Below, piece by piece: positions 1 through 13,077 of a stretch of 60,802 nt of DNA. The notes under the pieces are model-generated. The model saw only the letters and a list, made by a program, of their open reading frames with translations, was not told the origin of the DNA and made no database searches. Made by a program: the position numbers and the translations under genes. Origin of the DNA: Plantago elongata (Eukaryota; Streptophyta; Magnoliopsida; Lamiales; Plantaginaceae). Each line of letters opens with the position of its first letter. The first letter of the stretch is position 1. The DNA lies in contig JAYMSP010000282.1 of NCBI GenBank assembly GCA_036897095.1, forward strand, positions 1-60,802. The letters are read 5' to 3'.

Positions 1-974
1 ACTATTTCGTGAAGATTGCCATGAAGAAAAGCATTCTTGACATCCAGTTGATGAATAGACCACGAGCGAGAAAGAGCAATCCTGAAAACAATCTGGATAG
101 TAGCCGGTTTGACAATCGGGCTAAAAGTCTCGTCACAATCAATGCCAACCTGTTGAGACATGCCATCACTGACAAGATGAGCCTTTTGCACTCGAAAGAG
201 CCATCATAATTCTTTTAATGCCGGAAAATCCACATAGAACGAATAAGATTGGCATCAGAAGGACGGGGCACCAACTCCCACGTCTTATTCTTAATAAGAG
301 CATTAAATTCATCAAGCATGGCATCATTCCAATTTGGGTCATGTATAGCACTAACGGGATTTCGAGGAAGAGGGGAAAGAGCCGTCAGTGTTTGGATGAG
401 GTTGACATAATCGGGATCAAAAACATTGTGATTTGGTGTGCGATGTCGATTTGAGGGAGGGCAGAGAATGGGGGCAGCTGGAGGAAAGCCGGGTGCGGGT
501 TGTGGGGATGGGGCAACCGCACCCTCGGAAGACAGGAGCTGTTGGATCGAGGGGTATCCAACAACGAGATGTGAGGGTTGCTGGATCGTGGATCCAACAG
601 CCGGAATTGAAGAAATTCAGGCAGTTTGCATTCTGTTTGGGGAAGAAAGAGATCGAACAGTGGTGCGATCCAGAACAGAGAAAACTGGTAGAATTTGGTG
701 CTTGATCGAAAATGAATTTTGAAAGCTGGGTGATGATCGATGCGGCTGTTTTTCTCGGTGAGAAGAGAACAAAGATCAAGATCAGAGAATCAGTCTGAGG
801 ACAGGAAAACAGCAAGGGATCGAAAATCAACAGAGGGAGAGGAATCGAGATTGCAGGTTGCTGTTTGGGGAAGAAGAAGAAGAACGACCAGGGTTTGTGC
901 TTTTGGCCAGTAACACATGCAAGGTCGATGATCACAATATTATGCACCGGAAGGATCGTAACCCTTTGATACCA
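1..974 (-). mobile_element. Internally deleted Ty1/copia retrotransposon, RT part (truncated by window edge)
   Basis: Read on the minus strand, about 440 down to 1 encodes the linker and start of a Ty1/copia reverse transcriptase. Recognisable pieces are NPNWNDAM-like, [25 protein letters not shown] and [15 protein letters not shown]. An in-frame stop follows the MWIFRH segment (near 210) and a frameshift follows a few codons later, so the gene is dead. At 961-974 the minus strand reads TGGTATCAAAGGGT, close to the initiator-Met tRNA primer binding site of plant copia elements, directly next to a putative LTR. Only about 500 bp separate this site from the RT, where gag, protease and integrase (2.5 kb or more) would be expected, so a large internal deletion is inferred. 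The 3' part lies outside the window. Confidence 0.8.
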
Positions 975-1160
975 TGTAAGATTATTGAATAATCAATCGT
1001 GTTTATTCATAGAATGATGTAGGGTATATATACAAAATATAAGAAACTATGTCTAATGTAATTAAGAATTAGAAGAATAAGATTACTTTAACTAGAACTC
1101 TAATATATATAACTCTGTATAATTTAATTAGAGTTATATAGTCCATCGGATAAGTTCACA
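975..1160 (-). mobile_element. Putative 5' LTR of the copia element
   Basis: The segment directly abuts the primer binding site. On the minus strand it would begin TGTGAACTT and end ATCTTACA, giving TG...CA termini. It contains a TATATATA run that could serve as LTR promoter. A related sequence with the same kind of ends lies at 47849-48055. The outer border near 1160 is uncertain because no second LTR or TSD is visible. Confidence 0.5.
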
Positions 1161-3425
1161 TTAAACTCCGACTAGGTGAATAATTGCACATATGAGAACG
1201 ATGTGCAGAATACTTGAATGTTCAGAGATAGTGAAAGATGCCAAAAGGGACTTTAGATAGAACACTCTCCTATTCTTTTTATTATTCTTTAGTGAAATTT
1301 CACATAAATTGGGAATACATATATCTCTTAAGGAACCGTCTGAATTAATGGGAACCGAATATAAGTTCTGGATAGTTTCCATTGTCGGCTTCCTCTTCAT
1401 ATTATAAGATAATTGTGGTATGTTTTAATATTTCTGGTTTTCAACCTTTTTTCTTTATTATTATTGTCTTCCTCTAGTTGCGTGTTGGATCACTCATTTG
1501 ACACTAACTCATAATTTAAACATGTTGGATCATCACGCATCCCTTAAATTAAATTTTGAAAATTCAATTGTCCGGTTTATCACTAATTTATTATGTGAAC
1601 GTGCATCCTCTCAAATAAAATTATAACATCCACGACATAGTCTTCATTGTGATTTGCATTTTTCAGGTTTGGTTTAATTTTACTTTGTCTTTTCTAAAGA
1701 TACAGGCCTAAAATTGGCATTTAACTATATATATATGTTGTTTCCAACTATTTTCTCTATTGGGACAATTGATAACGAGCTAATTTTAGTATACTATATT
1801 TATTCAGACTGTCTCTCTTTTTCTTTCGTTTTCATCGCTAAAATGTTGACACTCTTTACTTCCCTAAAAGTTTCCCATTTCATCAGTCCAATGGATCCAA
1901 GTAGAAAGCCCAACAGAAATGGCGAGAGTCTGATCCAGTAATCGCATATTCACCATTAAAACGATCTTGTTCCGTTTTGCCTAATAGCGAAATCAAAATT
2001 GGATCAATGCTAATTTCTAAACAACTTTTGCAATGTAACAAACAATTTGGTTTTATTTTAGCACTTTAACATAAAATTGATAAATTATTCGTCTCAACTT
2101 TTGCAAGCTTCACATCATCAAAATAGGGTATCAATATACATTTTTATCGGAATATATCACTTTCAAACATATAATATTTAAAATTAACATATTGACTCTT
2201 TTTAAAGTAAAATTAGCTGTTAATTTTTTTTAAAGAAGCTAAAATCATTAATTTTTTAAATCAACTAATTTTTTAAAAAGTGTATTTACGTAAAGAAAAA
2301 AATTTCATGAAATTAAAAAATTAATGTCAAACAAGATCATTATACCATATATATCATTCTCACATTATACAGTAAATACCATTCCCCCATTAACATAATA
2401 CAATATCTGAATGTGTTGGAGTAATTATTTCTAGCCATAAAGATTGGTAACTTTCCAATATATCCATTCTTTATAAAAGTTGTTCGCTAATTGAGTAATT
2501 CTAACTTAAGTACGGTCCATTATTACTTCACACGATGTATCTTTCTCCTTTTAAGGGAAAGTTTGAGGTATCGTTCAAGATTGACGAACATGCCAAAATC
2601 TGATCATTAAAGCTCATAAAGTTTCTATTTCTGGAATTAGAAAGATAAGAACAAGAGTTGGTTAGCCAGGTGGCAAGCAAATGCACCACGTTGGTTCAGT
2701 TGATGGCACAAATTGGTGACATCTAACCATGCCTACTCATCCACACACCACCATGTCATCACCTTTAGCCGCTAGATAGGACCTTGCTTGTTTTCTTCTG
2801 CATAATGAACCGATAGTCCACCTTCGTTGCACAAACAGTAACGTCTTTATGAGAAGAAATCGGCGCCAAAATTGAATGAGTTATGCTAGGTTACGATGGG
2901 TATCGACGATTAAATCTAACTTTCGAAAAAGGGTGTCAACTTGAATGTGTTAGGTCATGGGGTGCAACAAATACGACTTCAGATGCAGTGGCGGATTCGG
3001 ATTGAATTATAGACTCCATTATTTCATATAACTTTAAACATTATCATTCTTAACCGTTCAACAAAACTTTATACATTATAAACAAAAAATGAAGTATCTC
3101 ACATTTAAGTAATAATGAATCATTTTAACTTTATACTCGAATTACGTATTTTACCATTTAAAATGTAATTTTTATTAATTTTTTATATTTTATAATTACT
3201 TTAATTTTCCACACGATTTTATCCAAAAATATATTTTGTATGACGGGTTTGCAAAATATGTTCAGAATGAGGCCTGAACCCATAATCCCATAGTTCTATT
3301 TTCGGCCCAAATTCGTTGGGCTTGGAGCTTAGTTAGTTGGGTCAGCGATTAACCAACATTTGATAGAGAAAATTCTTTACCGGATTGTGAAATTTTATGT
3401 TATGTTTAAATTCTTGATTTTCATA
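1161..3425. other. Intergenic AT-rich DNA, no gene seen
   Basis: No open frame here has protein-like composition or splice structure. A word AGTGGCGGATTCGG at about 2989 resembles the end of some plant DNA transposons, but no matching second terminus was found. The rest is AT-rich spacer. Confidence 0.6.
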
Positions 3426-4370
3426 GGGGACAATTACATCTACTACCCTTTAAATTAACCCCTATTTCAAAAAACCACTCAAATTGATTTAAATTAAATA
3501 TAGGCCCAAAAGGGCTTGAAAACTAATTATATTCAGCCTTAAAAGTCAACTCAGGTGTTGATGTGACGTCCCTTTATGCTAAGGTGGACAAAAAAGTTGG
3601 GGTTATTAACGAAAATGTCATTCCTTTTTTTTTTTTATGAATTTCTTTAATTTATTTCTCCTTTTTCTTTTCTTTTCCCTTTTCTTTAATTTTTCAAAAT
3701 CTATTTTACTATAAACCTAGTCCTTAAACTAAATCTAATTCACCAAAATTCACCCACAATTTTTCTGTAAAAGTTCAATCAAGTCCCTAAACATTTATTT
3801 TTAACAATAACACACAAAAAAAATCAATAATTGTTACTGTCAAATCGCCAACTTCGTCAACAACCATAAATCGAATTGCAAATCGGATTGTAGGAGCTCG
3901 AAATCGGAGCTTTTGAAAGCTATTGGAGGTTTAAAGCTCTCGCCGGAGCTACAAATAGAAGTCCGGTGAGCTGCAAGAACAGCTGCATTGGAGCTGGAGT
4001 TCCAACTCCAATGGAGCTCTAAACAGCTCCAACGAGCTATTAATTTGCAGCTCGTCGGAGCTGCAGCTGCAGCTCCAGTGGAGAAGATGAGGGATGGGAT
4101 TGGAGGTTGTGATTGTGAAGAAGATGAGGAGAAGAAAAGGATGAAGTGGGTTTTCTTTTCCTTTTACTTTAATGTTTTTTAAATTTTAATTTCTTATTAC
4201 TTTTTCTTAATTCAAAGAGAGATAAAAATTTCACGTTGGAGAGAGAAAGTGCTTATATGGACAGTTGATCAACAAAAATGAGCTGAGGGGGCTATCTATA
4301 TTTCTCGCCAATCTAGAGAAATTCTGTAATTGGCGTAAATTTAAGAGGTGTTATATGTAATTCGTCCGTC
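3426..4370. mobile_element. Non-autonomous DNA transposon with ~30-bp terminal inverted repeats
   Basis: The left end, from 3426, reads GGGGACAATTACATCTACTA. The reverse complement of the right end, from 4370, reads GACGGACGAATTACATATAA. The similarity continues through a TAAATT(A/T)AC block, giving imperfect terminal inverted repeats of about 30 bp. No transposase is present. The interior has a pyrimidine-rich stretch (3620-3680) and an unusual GC-richer core (3894-4080) packed with AGCT palindromes. A 64-codon frame at 3988-4182 in this core has low-complexity composition and is not called as a gene. No convincing TSD was seen. Size and TIR length would fit a MULE-like or hAT-like derivative. 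Confidence 0.6.
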
Positions 4371-5965
4371 ATATAATTTATGAATTATTATATAAGCTCA
4401 TAGGATTTCTTTGGTGATCAATCTAAAGACATCGGTTGCATATCCTAATTTCATTCAGATAAAAGTAAAAAAAGTAAAATTCATTTATTGTAACATTCCG
4501 AGCACAAATCAACCGAGATCCGCATTTTAGTCGACGTCACATTGCTAGGGCCACAAGCATCCATTTAATAAGATAATGTGTACTTATGTGTTAGTCCACA
4601 CTGGTTACTGTAAGTTTTTGTACCATGTAGGATGGTGGTCAACTTATACTCCAAGTCATGTATGATTATACTGGTCCAAGGGATAGATTGGACAATTAGT
4701 ATATAGCTATCGCTTCTTACATAGAATTCAAGTGTCAGTTTTTCAATTTAAATTAACATTTTTATACGTAAAAAGTTCAATTTAAGTGAAAAAAGTGTCG
4801 ATCAAATTCTATATATTTGCACCCTCGATTCCACTATTAGTACTATTATGGCAAAAATCAAAAAAAGATACACTACAATGTGTACCAACCATTTTGACAC
4901 CAATAGATTGTAACCGTTCAAAAAGAATAAATTACAATGACATTGTATTCAAAAAAGATATTTTGTTGATTTTTTAACGTAAAATAATGATGTTGATTAA
5001 CATGTAAAATCCTTGACTATAAACTTTAATTTAAAAATTTAAGTTTTTTTAAATAATATATGTACATTGGTAAGTTTATTAAAATTTATATGAAAATAAA
5101 AATAATGAAATTTAAAAAAAAATATTAATTTATATAATTATATAAAATGATTTTAAAAATATTAAATGTCATAAACATGAAAAATGTTTTAAAAATATTT
5201 AATTCACCACTTCTTCTTCATTGAAACGACATTCTATTTTGGTAAGTGCTACCAAGATGCCGACCTGAATAAAATCATTTAACATGAGATAAGGTAATTT
5301 TACTTTCTTTTTTTTGTCGCTTTCGTGATTTTTTTTTTGATATTTCATGAAGTTTTTCCACATTTTTTATTGATTTATGCATTTTTATCAATTTTTTATA
5401 TTTTATATAATTAAATAAATTAATAATTTAATATGTTTAATTTCCTAGTTTTTTTTTATTTTATAAATTTGAACGAATATAATCAATTTATTAATTATTT
5501 AAAAAAGAATTAGTTAAATTAAAAGTCAATAGTTAAAAGTCTTACCTATCAATTTACATTATGATTTTTATTGAAAAAATTGTTAAAGTATCTATTTTTA
5601 ATACAACATTATTATAGTATAATCTTTTTAGACGGATATATTCTATAGGTACTGATCCACATGCATTCTGTACCTTTTGGAAAAAATTTCCGTACTATTA
5701 CCATTCTGGCAGTTAATTAGCATTGACATACATTTATGGGAGGTGTGAAATCGGAACAGGGAAGTAAGTACAAATGTCAGGCAGTCAATATTTGATATTT
5801 CTACTTGCGGCTACCGACACATATGATGGAAACAAAAGCCAGCCAACATTATTAGAAACTGGCATTTTATTATTTCCAGTGTTTAAATTACTAGTTTTGA
5901 TTCATTATTTCACCACAAAGGAATTTGCACGTCATAAATCATAACATCCACAAATTAGCAATTTA
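4371..5965. other. Intergenic AT-rich DNA, no gene seen
   Basis: Very AT-rich spacer with poly-A and poly-T runs. No coding or RNA gene could be supported. Confidence 0.6.
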
Positions 5966-6124
5966 GGGACGGTTTGAAATGAAATTGTAATTGGTCTATT
6001 TGGCACGATGAACATAGATTTTGTCTAAAATACACTTTAAATACCCTCATTTCAATTCCATTTCAAATACAATTACACAAAAATCCATCCAAACATTCAT
6101 TTAAATTCTATACCAATCAGCCCC
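5966..6124. mobile_element. hAT-like MITE, 159 bp
   Basis: The left end is GGGACGGTTTGAAATGAAAT. The right end in reverse complement is GGGGCTGATTGGTATAGAAT. Both ends are followed by AT-rich sequence and the element has no coding capacity. The termini resemble those of the elements at about 6619-6870 and 15014-15127, suggesting one small family. A TSD is not clear. Confidence 0.5.
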
Positions 6125-6618
6125 TTAATTTCGTCATCTTCTTGCCTAGCTCGTCGTTCTCGTATATTATCTACGCACTATATGTGTCAATTATTTTAGA
6201 GTAGACAAGGGCTCCAAATTTCATTTGATTGTTCAGTTTATTCCATCTGACATTTATAATGTCATTTTAATACGAGTCACAAATTGCACATGCTACTACT
6301 CTTTATTATGTATATGTTGCTAAATCTATTAAATGTTTGCAAGTTGCGATTCTCCAGTGAGGTGCTTGTACGAGCAACTGGCTAAAGTTTAATTCTCATT
6401 TCCTTTGCTTTCAATGTGTAAATAAACACCTCAATTTAGAGAAAGTGACATCTACCAATAAGAAATTTACTACAGTATCTTCTACTTTCCCGAAACTTCT
6501 CAAAAGATTGATTGGATACCCGGGTTTTATAGCTATAAAGTGCATATGAATATTGTAAATGTAACATCCTGATTAATAATAAATTGATACCTAACAATTT
6601 AATTCAATACCTATATAG

Positions 6619-6870
6619 AGGTTGATTGGCATGCGACTTAAATACTCCAATTTAAATGCATGAATAGTGATAGAAATTATAGTGGAATTGTTAAAATTGT
6701 GTTTGGTATAGAATTGTAATTAGATAGGGTATTATAGATTTGTTATATAGGTAAAAAAAAATATTGCTACTGTAGAGGCATTTCGATCTTCGATATTTTA
6801 ATGTCATAACAAACATAAAATCCCCGAGCAACATCCAAACGGACATTTAAATGCTACTCCAATAAGTCCC
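6619..6870. mobile_element. Possible MITE of the same family, about 250 bp
   Basis: The left end GAGGTTGATTGGCATGCGAC compares with the reverse-complemented right end GGGACTTATTGGAGTAGCAT, and both continue into TTTAAAT-type sequence. Identity between the arms is only moderate and no TSD was found. Confidence 0.35.
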
Positions 6871-7656
6871 TAAGTATTTTTCCAACTATCTTTTACACTA
6901 TCTTAAATCTTGTGTTTATAACCGAAATATTGTTCTGAGACATTGAATTGTTTTCTATCCATTTAAACTATGTTAAAGTTGAAGAGATTAAGGAATGGTT
7001 AAACTCCCTGATTAGGGGGTTGCCAACTGCTTAGATGACATTGATGCTACTTAAATCATATGTCTTTCTACAGTAATTAGGAAACTGTTAACCTTTAATA
7101 GCTGAATATATGCTAATGAGGAAAAAAGCATGCACCTATGCATGTGCATCCCACCAATCAATAGATCCACCTATCACAAAAAGGAAGTTAAGAACATAAA
7201 TTATTATACCTCCCCCACTTAATCATTACCCCACATGCCATCCTTCTTCAAGTTCACCTAAACAACGAATTATTAGCCATACATAAATAGCAATCATGTA
7301 GGCAATTAAGAATCATTAACCAAGTTTTAACGTTTAACAAAAGAATCATCATGGTACTAATAGTAATAGTATTATTAGAGTATTGACAAATGCAAGAAAG
7401 AAACAACAAAAGGAAGACTCTTGTCAACGTTGTTTGCTGACAAGTCCAAATGAGCTGTTGCATTCTCAAAACCCATCTGGCAAAAAAACCTCATATTGTG
7501 ATATCCCGTTTGGAGTTTGCAATCTTTAAAACTGGCATATGGTTCACCGACATTGTATCAGTTGGGTCTAAAAGTTACACTTAGTGGTACCGGTGATAGT
7601 ATCAATGGATCGCAAATTCCACATCTTATACTCTTGTCATCGGCATAGTTAGTTTA
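6871..7656. other. Intergenic DNA, no gene seen
   Basis: AT-rich spacer. The 71-codon frame at 7254-7469 (minus) is low-complexity and gives no family signal. Confidence 0.55.
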
Positions 7657-7754
7657 TGTTCTCTTCAACTGAACTAAATTGAAGTGAAATAAAATATAAA
7701 TTATAACTACGTCGAGTTGAACTGAACTGAAGTGATTTTAAGTTGAAAAGACAT
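7657..7754. mobile_element. Short MITE-like inverted repeat (CTCTTCAACT family)
   Basis: The arms GTTCTCTTCAACT and AGTTGAAAAGAC lie about 85 bp apart, with repeated TGAACT/AGTTCA words between them. A second member with more perfect arms is at 46948-47042. The element is non-coding. Confidence 0.4.
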
Positions 7755-7799
7755 AGTCTTAGTTCTAAACTCACCTCCACATATTTCATATGGTTGATG

Positions 7800-8760
7800 T
7801 TATATTTACCTCCTTATACAATTATACTCCCCGACTGCTAAGGACAAACATCGATAGTTAGGATTATACTCCCCGATGCACATTCATCCTCAATACAATT
7901 GATAAGCGTAAGTTATTTGCATCCTACAATCAACGAGCATCCTCAGTACAGTTTGATATGTACCTTTAAACCCGTCGCTCCGAGCGTTACCCTAATATGT
8001 ACTCTAGTGCATAGCTCCCCTCGAAATGGACCGATACCAGACCTGGGGGTCCGAACCCCAGAAAGATTAAGACATTTTAGAAGATCAAGTCTCACCCGCA
8101 TGTCGGACTTTGGGAGGTCGGACTTTCATGATTAACTCCGTGGGTCCGATACTAGGAACTCATCAAGGACTACATACTTGCAGTTATGTCCGGTATCAAC
8201 GTGTAGGCCCGGACCTGACTTTTTCGTGGGAACGACTCTAACAATTTCGTGGGTCCTCGTACCCACGTGTCCGTCCTGCGAACGTGGTTTCTACGCCTCA
8301 CTTTGCTCCGGGACCACGTGTCACATTATCACTAGGCCGACCAGACTCCGGCCTGACAGAGCCCAACATCCGGCAGAATTTTACTATAGATATGGGGCAT
8401 TTACTCCTCATAAATTCAGGTAACCACTACTCACTAATCCACTCTCTACATTTTGAGGTCTGAGCTCCAGCTCCTCAACCTCATAATCCATTAAAGTCCG
8501 AAGTCCGTTTTGTCTTAGGCAAATCGGCCCAAAAGGGTCTAACCCCTTCCTTTAATTTACAGATTCAAGACCGGACTTACCCAATCTCGGACCAAGATCA
8601 AGCTCAAGTGAAGTTCAAATTCGAACCCTATCAATACCGGCCCAATCTAGATCAAAAGAAGTCCAAGATCGGACTCAACCCATCTCGAACCGAGATCAAG
8701 ACTAAGTGAGCATTTAGCTTGAGAATTCAAAATTAAGACCGCATAAATTATACCCCCTTA
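7800..8760. mobile_element. Probable LTR-retrotransposon remnant, GC-richer than its surroundings
   Basis: Base composition shifts to GC-rich between about 7940 and 8720. The string CTCATAAATTCAGGTAAC, followed by ACTCTCTACATTTTGAGGTC (8408-8462), resembles the TATA/R region of plant Ty3-type or TRIM LTRs. A degenerate direct repeat of about 96 bp (cores ATCTCGGACCAAGATCAAG and ATCTCGAACCGAGATCAAG) occurs at 8586-8700. A shorter repeat of TTATACTCCCCGA occurs at 7824 and 7864. No polyprotein fragment was recognised, so both the class and the borders are uncertain. Confidence 0.4.
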
Positions 8761-9101
8761 TTTTATCTTGCAGATCCCACATGTGCTCCCCTCACTGCTT
8801 CATTGCCACACACGGGCGTGCCAGTTAAGGTCCATACCGGAACAATAATGACTACAACAAGCATGTCAATTTTTTGTCTATACTAAAAAACAGTACAATG
8901 ACACGTGTCGCTATTGTATTCCATTGAGCTAGCAAGCCAGTAGCAATTGATTAATTCCCATTTAAGCACGAAAGGGCCCAAAATCAATTGATGGAGAATA
9001 GTGTCCTTTTCTTCACTGGTAAACACAGATACAAGAAAAAGGAAAAAATAAATTTTATACATAAATGAATATTTAGCTGGCTGCAAAAGAATTTCTTCCT
9101 G

Positions 9102-11166
9102 TCAAAATTTGAACCGTCTTTGTAGACTATCTCCGATGGTCTTGAGCTCGAATTCCTTGATCGTTGGAGCGAGTCTTTTCATGTTTTCATCGAATACATA
9201 AGAGATTCTGTCCAGCCAAGTGGTTCCATTCTTGCCTGAGCTCGGAATGAGGTTCCGGCAAAGCTCTTCATGGACTGTGATTGAATTATGGTAGTGGTAG
9301 TAACGGATCTTGGATTCCGTCTTGTGGAGCGCTCCACCTGCCACATTCTCCGACATATGAACACCTGTGGCGTATGCGTTCCTGGCCTGGATTGCGTACT
9401 TTCTGTCTCTGCGTATTCTTGTTCTGGAGTCTCTGAATGTCAGCTTCTCAAACCCCCATTGCCTGATCCACACAAGACGATACATAAATTAGGTAGTTCA
9501 AGAAATGGGGCTCACATAACTGAACAAACAGTGAAACAGGGGTCATATGTGAACTCATCAATACAGAAACCAACTACACAAAGATAGATCCAAGAAAAAT
9601 TCCCCTGGTTAAGTTTTGTTACCATTTTCTTCCTCATTGATTGCATTATATGAGCAATAATGCACTGAAACTAGGCACCGACAATGTACTTCTACTTCAA
9701 TCTATGTACAAGCTATCCTATACAGATAATCCACCATTCCTTTTTCCATTTACAACTCATTGCTTCAACTAAAATCTTGTTTCTGTCTTCTAAACAAGCA
9801 AGAAAACATGCACAGCCATTAGCCAATGATAGCTTTCCAATTCTAAGTCCGAAACCAGCTCTTGATTCGACTCAGACTCAACAAATGAATGCATACCTAA
9901 AATGGTCATAAAATTCAGTTTACAAGCTAGATGATGGCAATGCAGATTGCAGACTACATCAATTTAGACGATTTTGCAAGAACTTCAATCAAGAAACTAA
10001 CAAACAACAGTTAAAGCATCAAAACCAACAGCATTATGAGAATTCAACTACCTCGAGTAATCCAGCTTAGGATCCTTCAAGCAGAGCGAACTAGACATGG
10101 CATTCTGCTCGATCGTAAACTGCGTATAATTCGAAAACTCCCCCAAAACAGACTCCAAACTGTTGCCATCCGGAAGATAAATGTACTCATCAACATCGAA
10201 ATAGAACGTCCAATTGGCAGCATGCCTATACCGATGAAGACAGTCATTCACAACCAAAAACTGATTGTAGTAGTACCCATCAAACTCAGCCTGATCCCGA
10301 ATATCCTGCAACGTCACTCTCCCCGCCTTAATCCACGGCTCCAACACCGCCCTAACCTCCGGCGAAACACCACCAGCATCATGGAACACGAAGTGCGAGC
10401 TGTTACCGAAAAACCACGCGTGGTACGCCATCCACTCGCGGATCCGTTCCGAACTCAAGTTCCCGTATAACGACGATCCACAGTATAGGTAATCATACTT
10501 ATACGGCGGCGAGTATGCCGACGCGTCAAACGAGTTCGGCGCCTCTTCCAGCGCAGTGAATTTCTCGAACTTCCGAGGCGATTCGCCGTAGTAAGCGTAG
10601 ATTTGAAGCTTTCCACCCGAATTGTCAGCGTTAGGGTTCACAGGAAAGGTGCAATTGACAACCACAACAGTGTAGACACGTCCGTATCCCCAATCTGGAA
10701 GCATTTTGTACGCCTTAGCTCGGATCGAAGCATTTCCGTTGCTCGGCACCCACTCGCACTTGTACCATGGCTTCCCGAACACGTGAATCGGCTTCGATGC
10801 CAGTCCGATTACAGCAAATGTCGACTCTCCACCTCGATAAGCTCCCATCTGAACAAACAAAGCTGCTGCGCTGCCGTACGATTGGAATGTGCGCTTGTTT
10901 GGATCGGCTGGTGGTTTGGTGACGATTTTCTGCTCCGATAAGGTCGTAGCCGAGGTTATTGGCAGAGAGGCAACGGTGGCGGTGGCGGCGGAGCACGGCG
11001 GAGAGGAGAGAATGTTCTCGTAGTACGGCTGGAGGTTCCAGACTACCATTACGAGTGTGACGGCGAGTAATGTGGCGAGGAGAGGTTTGGTTTCGAAGCA
11101 GAGGAGGAGCTTGCTGACTGGATTGGTTGTTGCGGTGGCGATTGGCGGAGCTCCGTCCTTCCTCAT
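9102..11166 (-). CDS. GALS1: Galactan beta-1,4-galactosyltransferase (GALS type, GT92/DUF23)
   Basis: Two coding exons, 10052..11166 and 9102..9462, give 491 residues; the donor is GAG/GTAG and the acceptor GATCAG/GCAATGG. The family makes beta-1,4-galactan side chains of pectic rhamnogalacturonan I in the Golgi, using UDP-galactose. A hydrophobic segment at residues 29-45 (LLATLLAVTLVMVVW) fits a type II signal anchor. The GT92 domain occupies roughly residues 230-470 and contains the DVDEY acidic motif at 324-328 (metal and nucleotide-sugar binding), which follows NWTFYF. The second exon carries the conserved WGFEKL, HYHNSITVHEE and WLDRISYVFD blocks. Length matches Arabidopsis GALS proteins (about 490 residues). 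The start at 11166 precedes the anchor and is the first in-frame ATG. Which of GALS1, 2 or 3 it is cannot be decided here; the symbol rests on overall resemblance and on BUBR1 lying in the same window. Confidence 0.93.
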
Positions 11167-12276
11167 AGCTTTTCCGGTGAGTGGAATTTGAACAGATTTT
11201 GAGCTTATAAGTTGGAATTAGGTTAGAAATGAATTGGTTAGAGATTTACAGAGTTGAAGGAAATTGACCGACAGAGGTTTCTAGCGTGTGTATGTTTTTG
11301 TGGTGGACTGTTGGAGTGACGGTGAAGAAGAAGAGGATTTCATTTCATCATTTTATTATTGGAGATTTTGATAAGGATTTTGATGAATTAGTGGATTTGG
11401 TTATTTACGGAAGGCCCTTGGAAATGTTTGTTATTTACGAAAAGGGGCTTGGAGGGAAATCATTGCTCTTATGGACATTTATTTATTGGTGGGGTATAGT
11501 GTGTATGTATTAGGAATGGTGGCTTTGGTTGGGTACTTGGGTATGGGTTTCTATTAGTAGGAGGGGAATTTGATATGTTCATTTCAAGTTCTAATAAAGT
11601 TTTCCAATTTTTATGGTAGCAAGGTGATGAGGATGGTATCTATGTTAATATTGAAATACATTTTGATTGGATTTGCACATGTAACTATAATACAAATATC
11701 ATGTTGAATATACGCATATACGTAAAATATAATTGTATTAATGTGATGAATGTTATCAGGTTATGAGGTATGGGAATGACATTGGATTAATGAAGTGGAT
11801 GGAGAGACATTATGATTACTATTGTGATGTAGGGTGAGATGAAATCATCATTTTAGTTTATGTTCTTGTTTTTTTAGTCATAGAGTATATTCATACGGTA
11901 TGAATGAATTTTGGGTGAGGTGTTGTGCTCAATTTAGTCCCATCGCATAAATTCTATATTATTACATTGTCCTCGAGTAAATAACTAAATATAAGTAAAT
12001 ATTTGTGTTCGTTTCACATTTATTAAAGGGAGATAATACAACTAACATGCAAAATTCAGCATTCTCTTAATAGGATAATGGCATTTCAACTAGTATAAAA
12101 TTTACAACCATTCTAGGCATGGTATACAATTGTGATTGTTAGCAAATTATAGATACAGCATCTCAGAATTCAATACAACTCAACATTGATTTAGTATCAA
12201 ATAAAAAAATTACATACTCAATTCAATTTTGTTGTGTTCGATTCAAAACAATACAACATCCATAAACATCCAATTA
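11167..12276. other. Upstream region of the galactosyltransferase gene and spacer
   Basis: This presumably holds the 5' UTR and promoter of the minus-strand gene ending at 11166. A purine-rich stretch (GGTGAAGAAGAAGAGG) lies near 11320. No other gene was seen. Confidence 0.5.
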
Positions 12277-12285
12277 GAGAACTTT

Positions 12286-12424
12286 TTTTTTTCTTTAGAA
12301 AATAAAGTTTCATTAAATCGGAATAAGTCTAATATAGCTAGTAGAGTTTTCAACTATTACATCTAAAAGCCAATAAGAGAATAAATATTTCAAAAAATAT
12401 AAATTATTACAGGCCCTACTACTG
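12286..12424 (-). mobile_element. 5'-truncated LINE tail with TSD
   Basis: Read on the minus strand, the segment ends in a LINE-like 3' tail (TTTAATGAAACTTTATTTTC) followed by a poly-A run. It is bounded by the direct repeat GAGAACTTT at 12277-12285 and 12425-12433. Poly-A at one end, a flanking duplication and a very short length fit an abortive LINE insertion. Confidence 0.55.
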
Positions 12425-12573
12425 GAGAACTTTATTATCAAACTTTATCATCGAACTATGGATAATTCAGTAAGACTTTATTGAACTATGCAACAATTTT
12501 CATAACAATTGCATTCGTACTCCAATCAATAATCAATATTTAAATTCATCGTGAACTTAAAAGTTAATATGAT

Positions 12574-13069
12574 CAAGGTTGTTAATCGCGTATCGCGACG
12601 AGTCGCGTCAGGCTTAAAATATCGGGATCGCAGTTGAAGTCGCGAGCGGGATAGTGAAGTAAAGATAAAATCACAAATTTTATAATATGACCATATACAT
12701 ACTTGTAAAGTAAAATATTACCCATAGTCACATAATATTACATACAAATAGTCTAACGACAGGTAAAGTGAAGTAAAATAGGTGAGGTCGTCCTTAATCC
12801 ACCGAAATAATGGTCGGAAATAAGGCAGGCAACAACTGGTCTTTCTTCTTTCCTCTTTTATAATGTTTCTCTCTTCTTTTATTCTCTATTTCCATTAATT
12901 CCTCTTTTTTCTACCATTATATTTTGTAAATTGGGGTAAAATTGAATTTTTTTTTCCAAAACAAATATCAAAATATGCATCGTGGGCACGACAACCTGCG
13001 ATATGTTTCTATGTCGCGATCATGTGCTATAGCGCCGCGCGCCCGATTAAAGCGCGATTGACAACACTG
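12574..13069. mobile_element. hAT-type MITE, 496 bp, with 8-bp TSD
   Basis: The left end is CAAGGTTGTTAATCGCG and the right end in reverse complement is CAGTGTTGTCAATCGCG, a 17-bp terminal inverted repeat with three mismatches. The flanks are AATATGAT (12566-12573) and GATATGAT (13070-13077), an 8-bp duplication with one mismatch, as expected for the hAT superfamily. The ends are rich in CGCG words. There is no coding capacity. Confidence 0.8.
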
Positions 13070-13077
13070 GATATGAT

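Noticed and set aside
417..947. 176-codon minus frame between copia primer site and RT
   Set aside because: It is phenylalanine/serine-rich low-complexity sequence and joins the RT only through another frame. Treated as decayed retrotransposon DNA.
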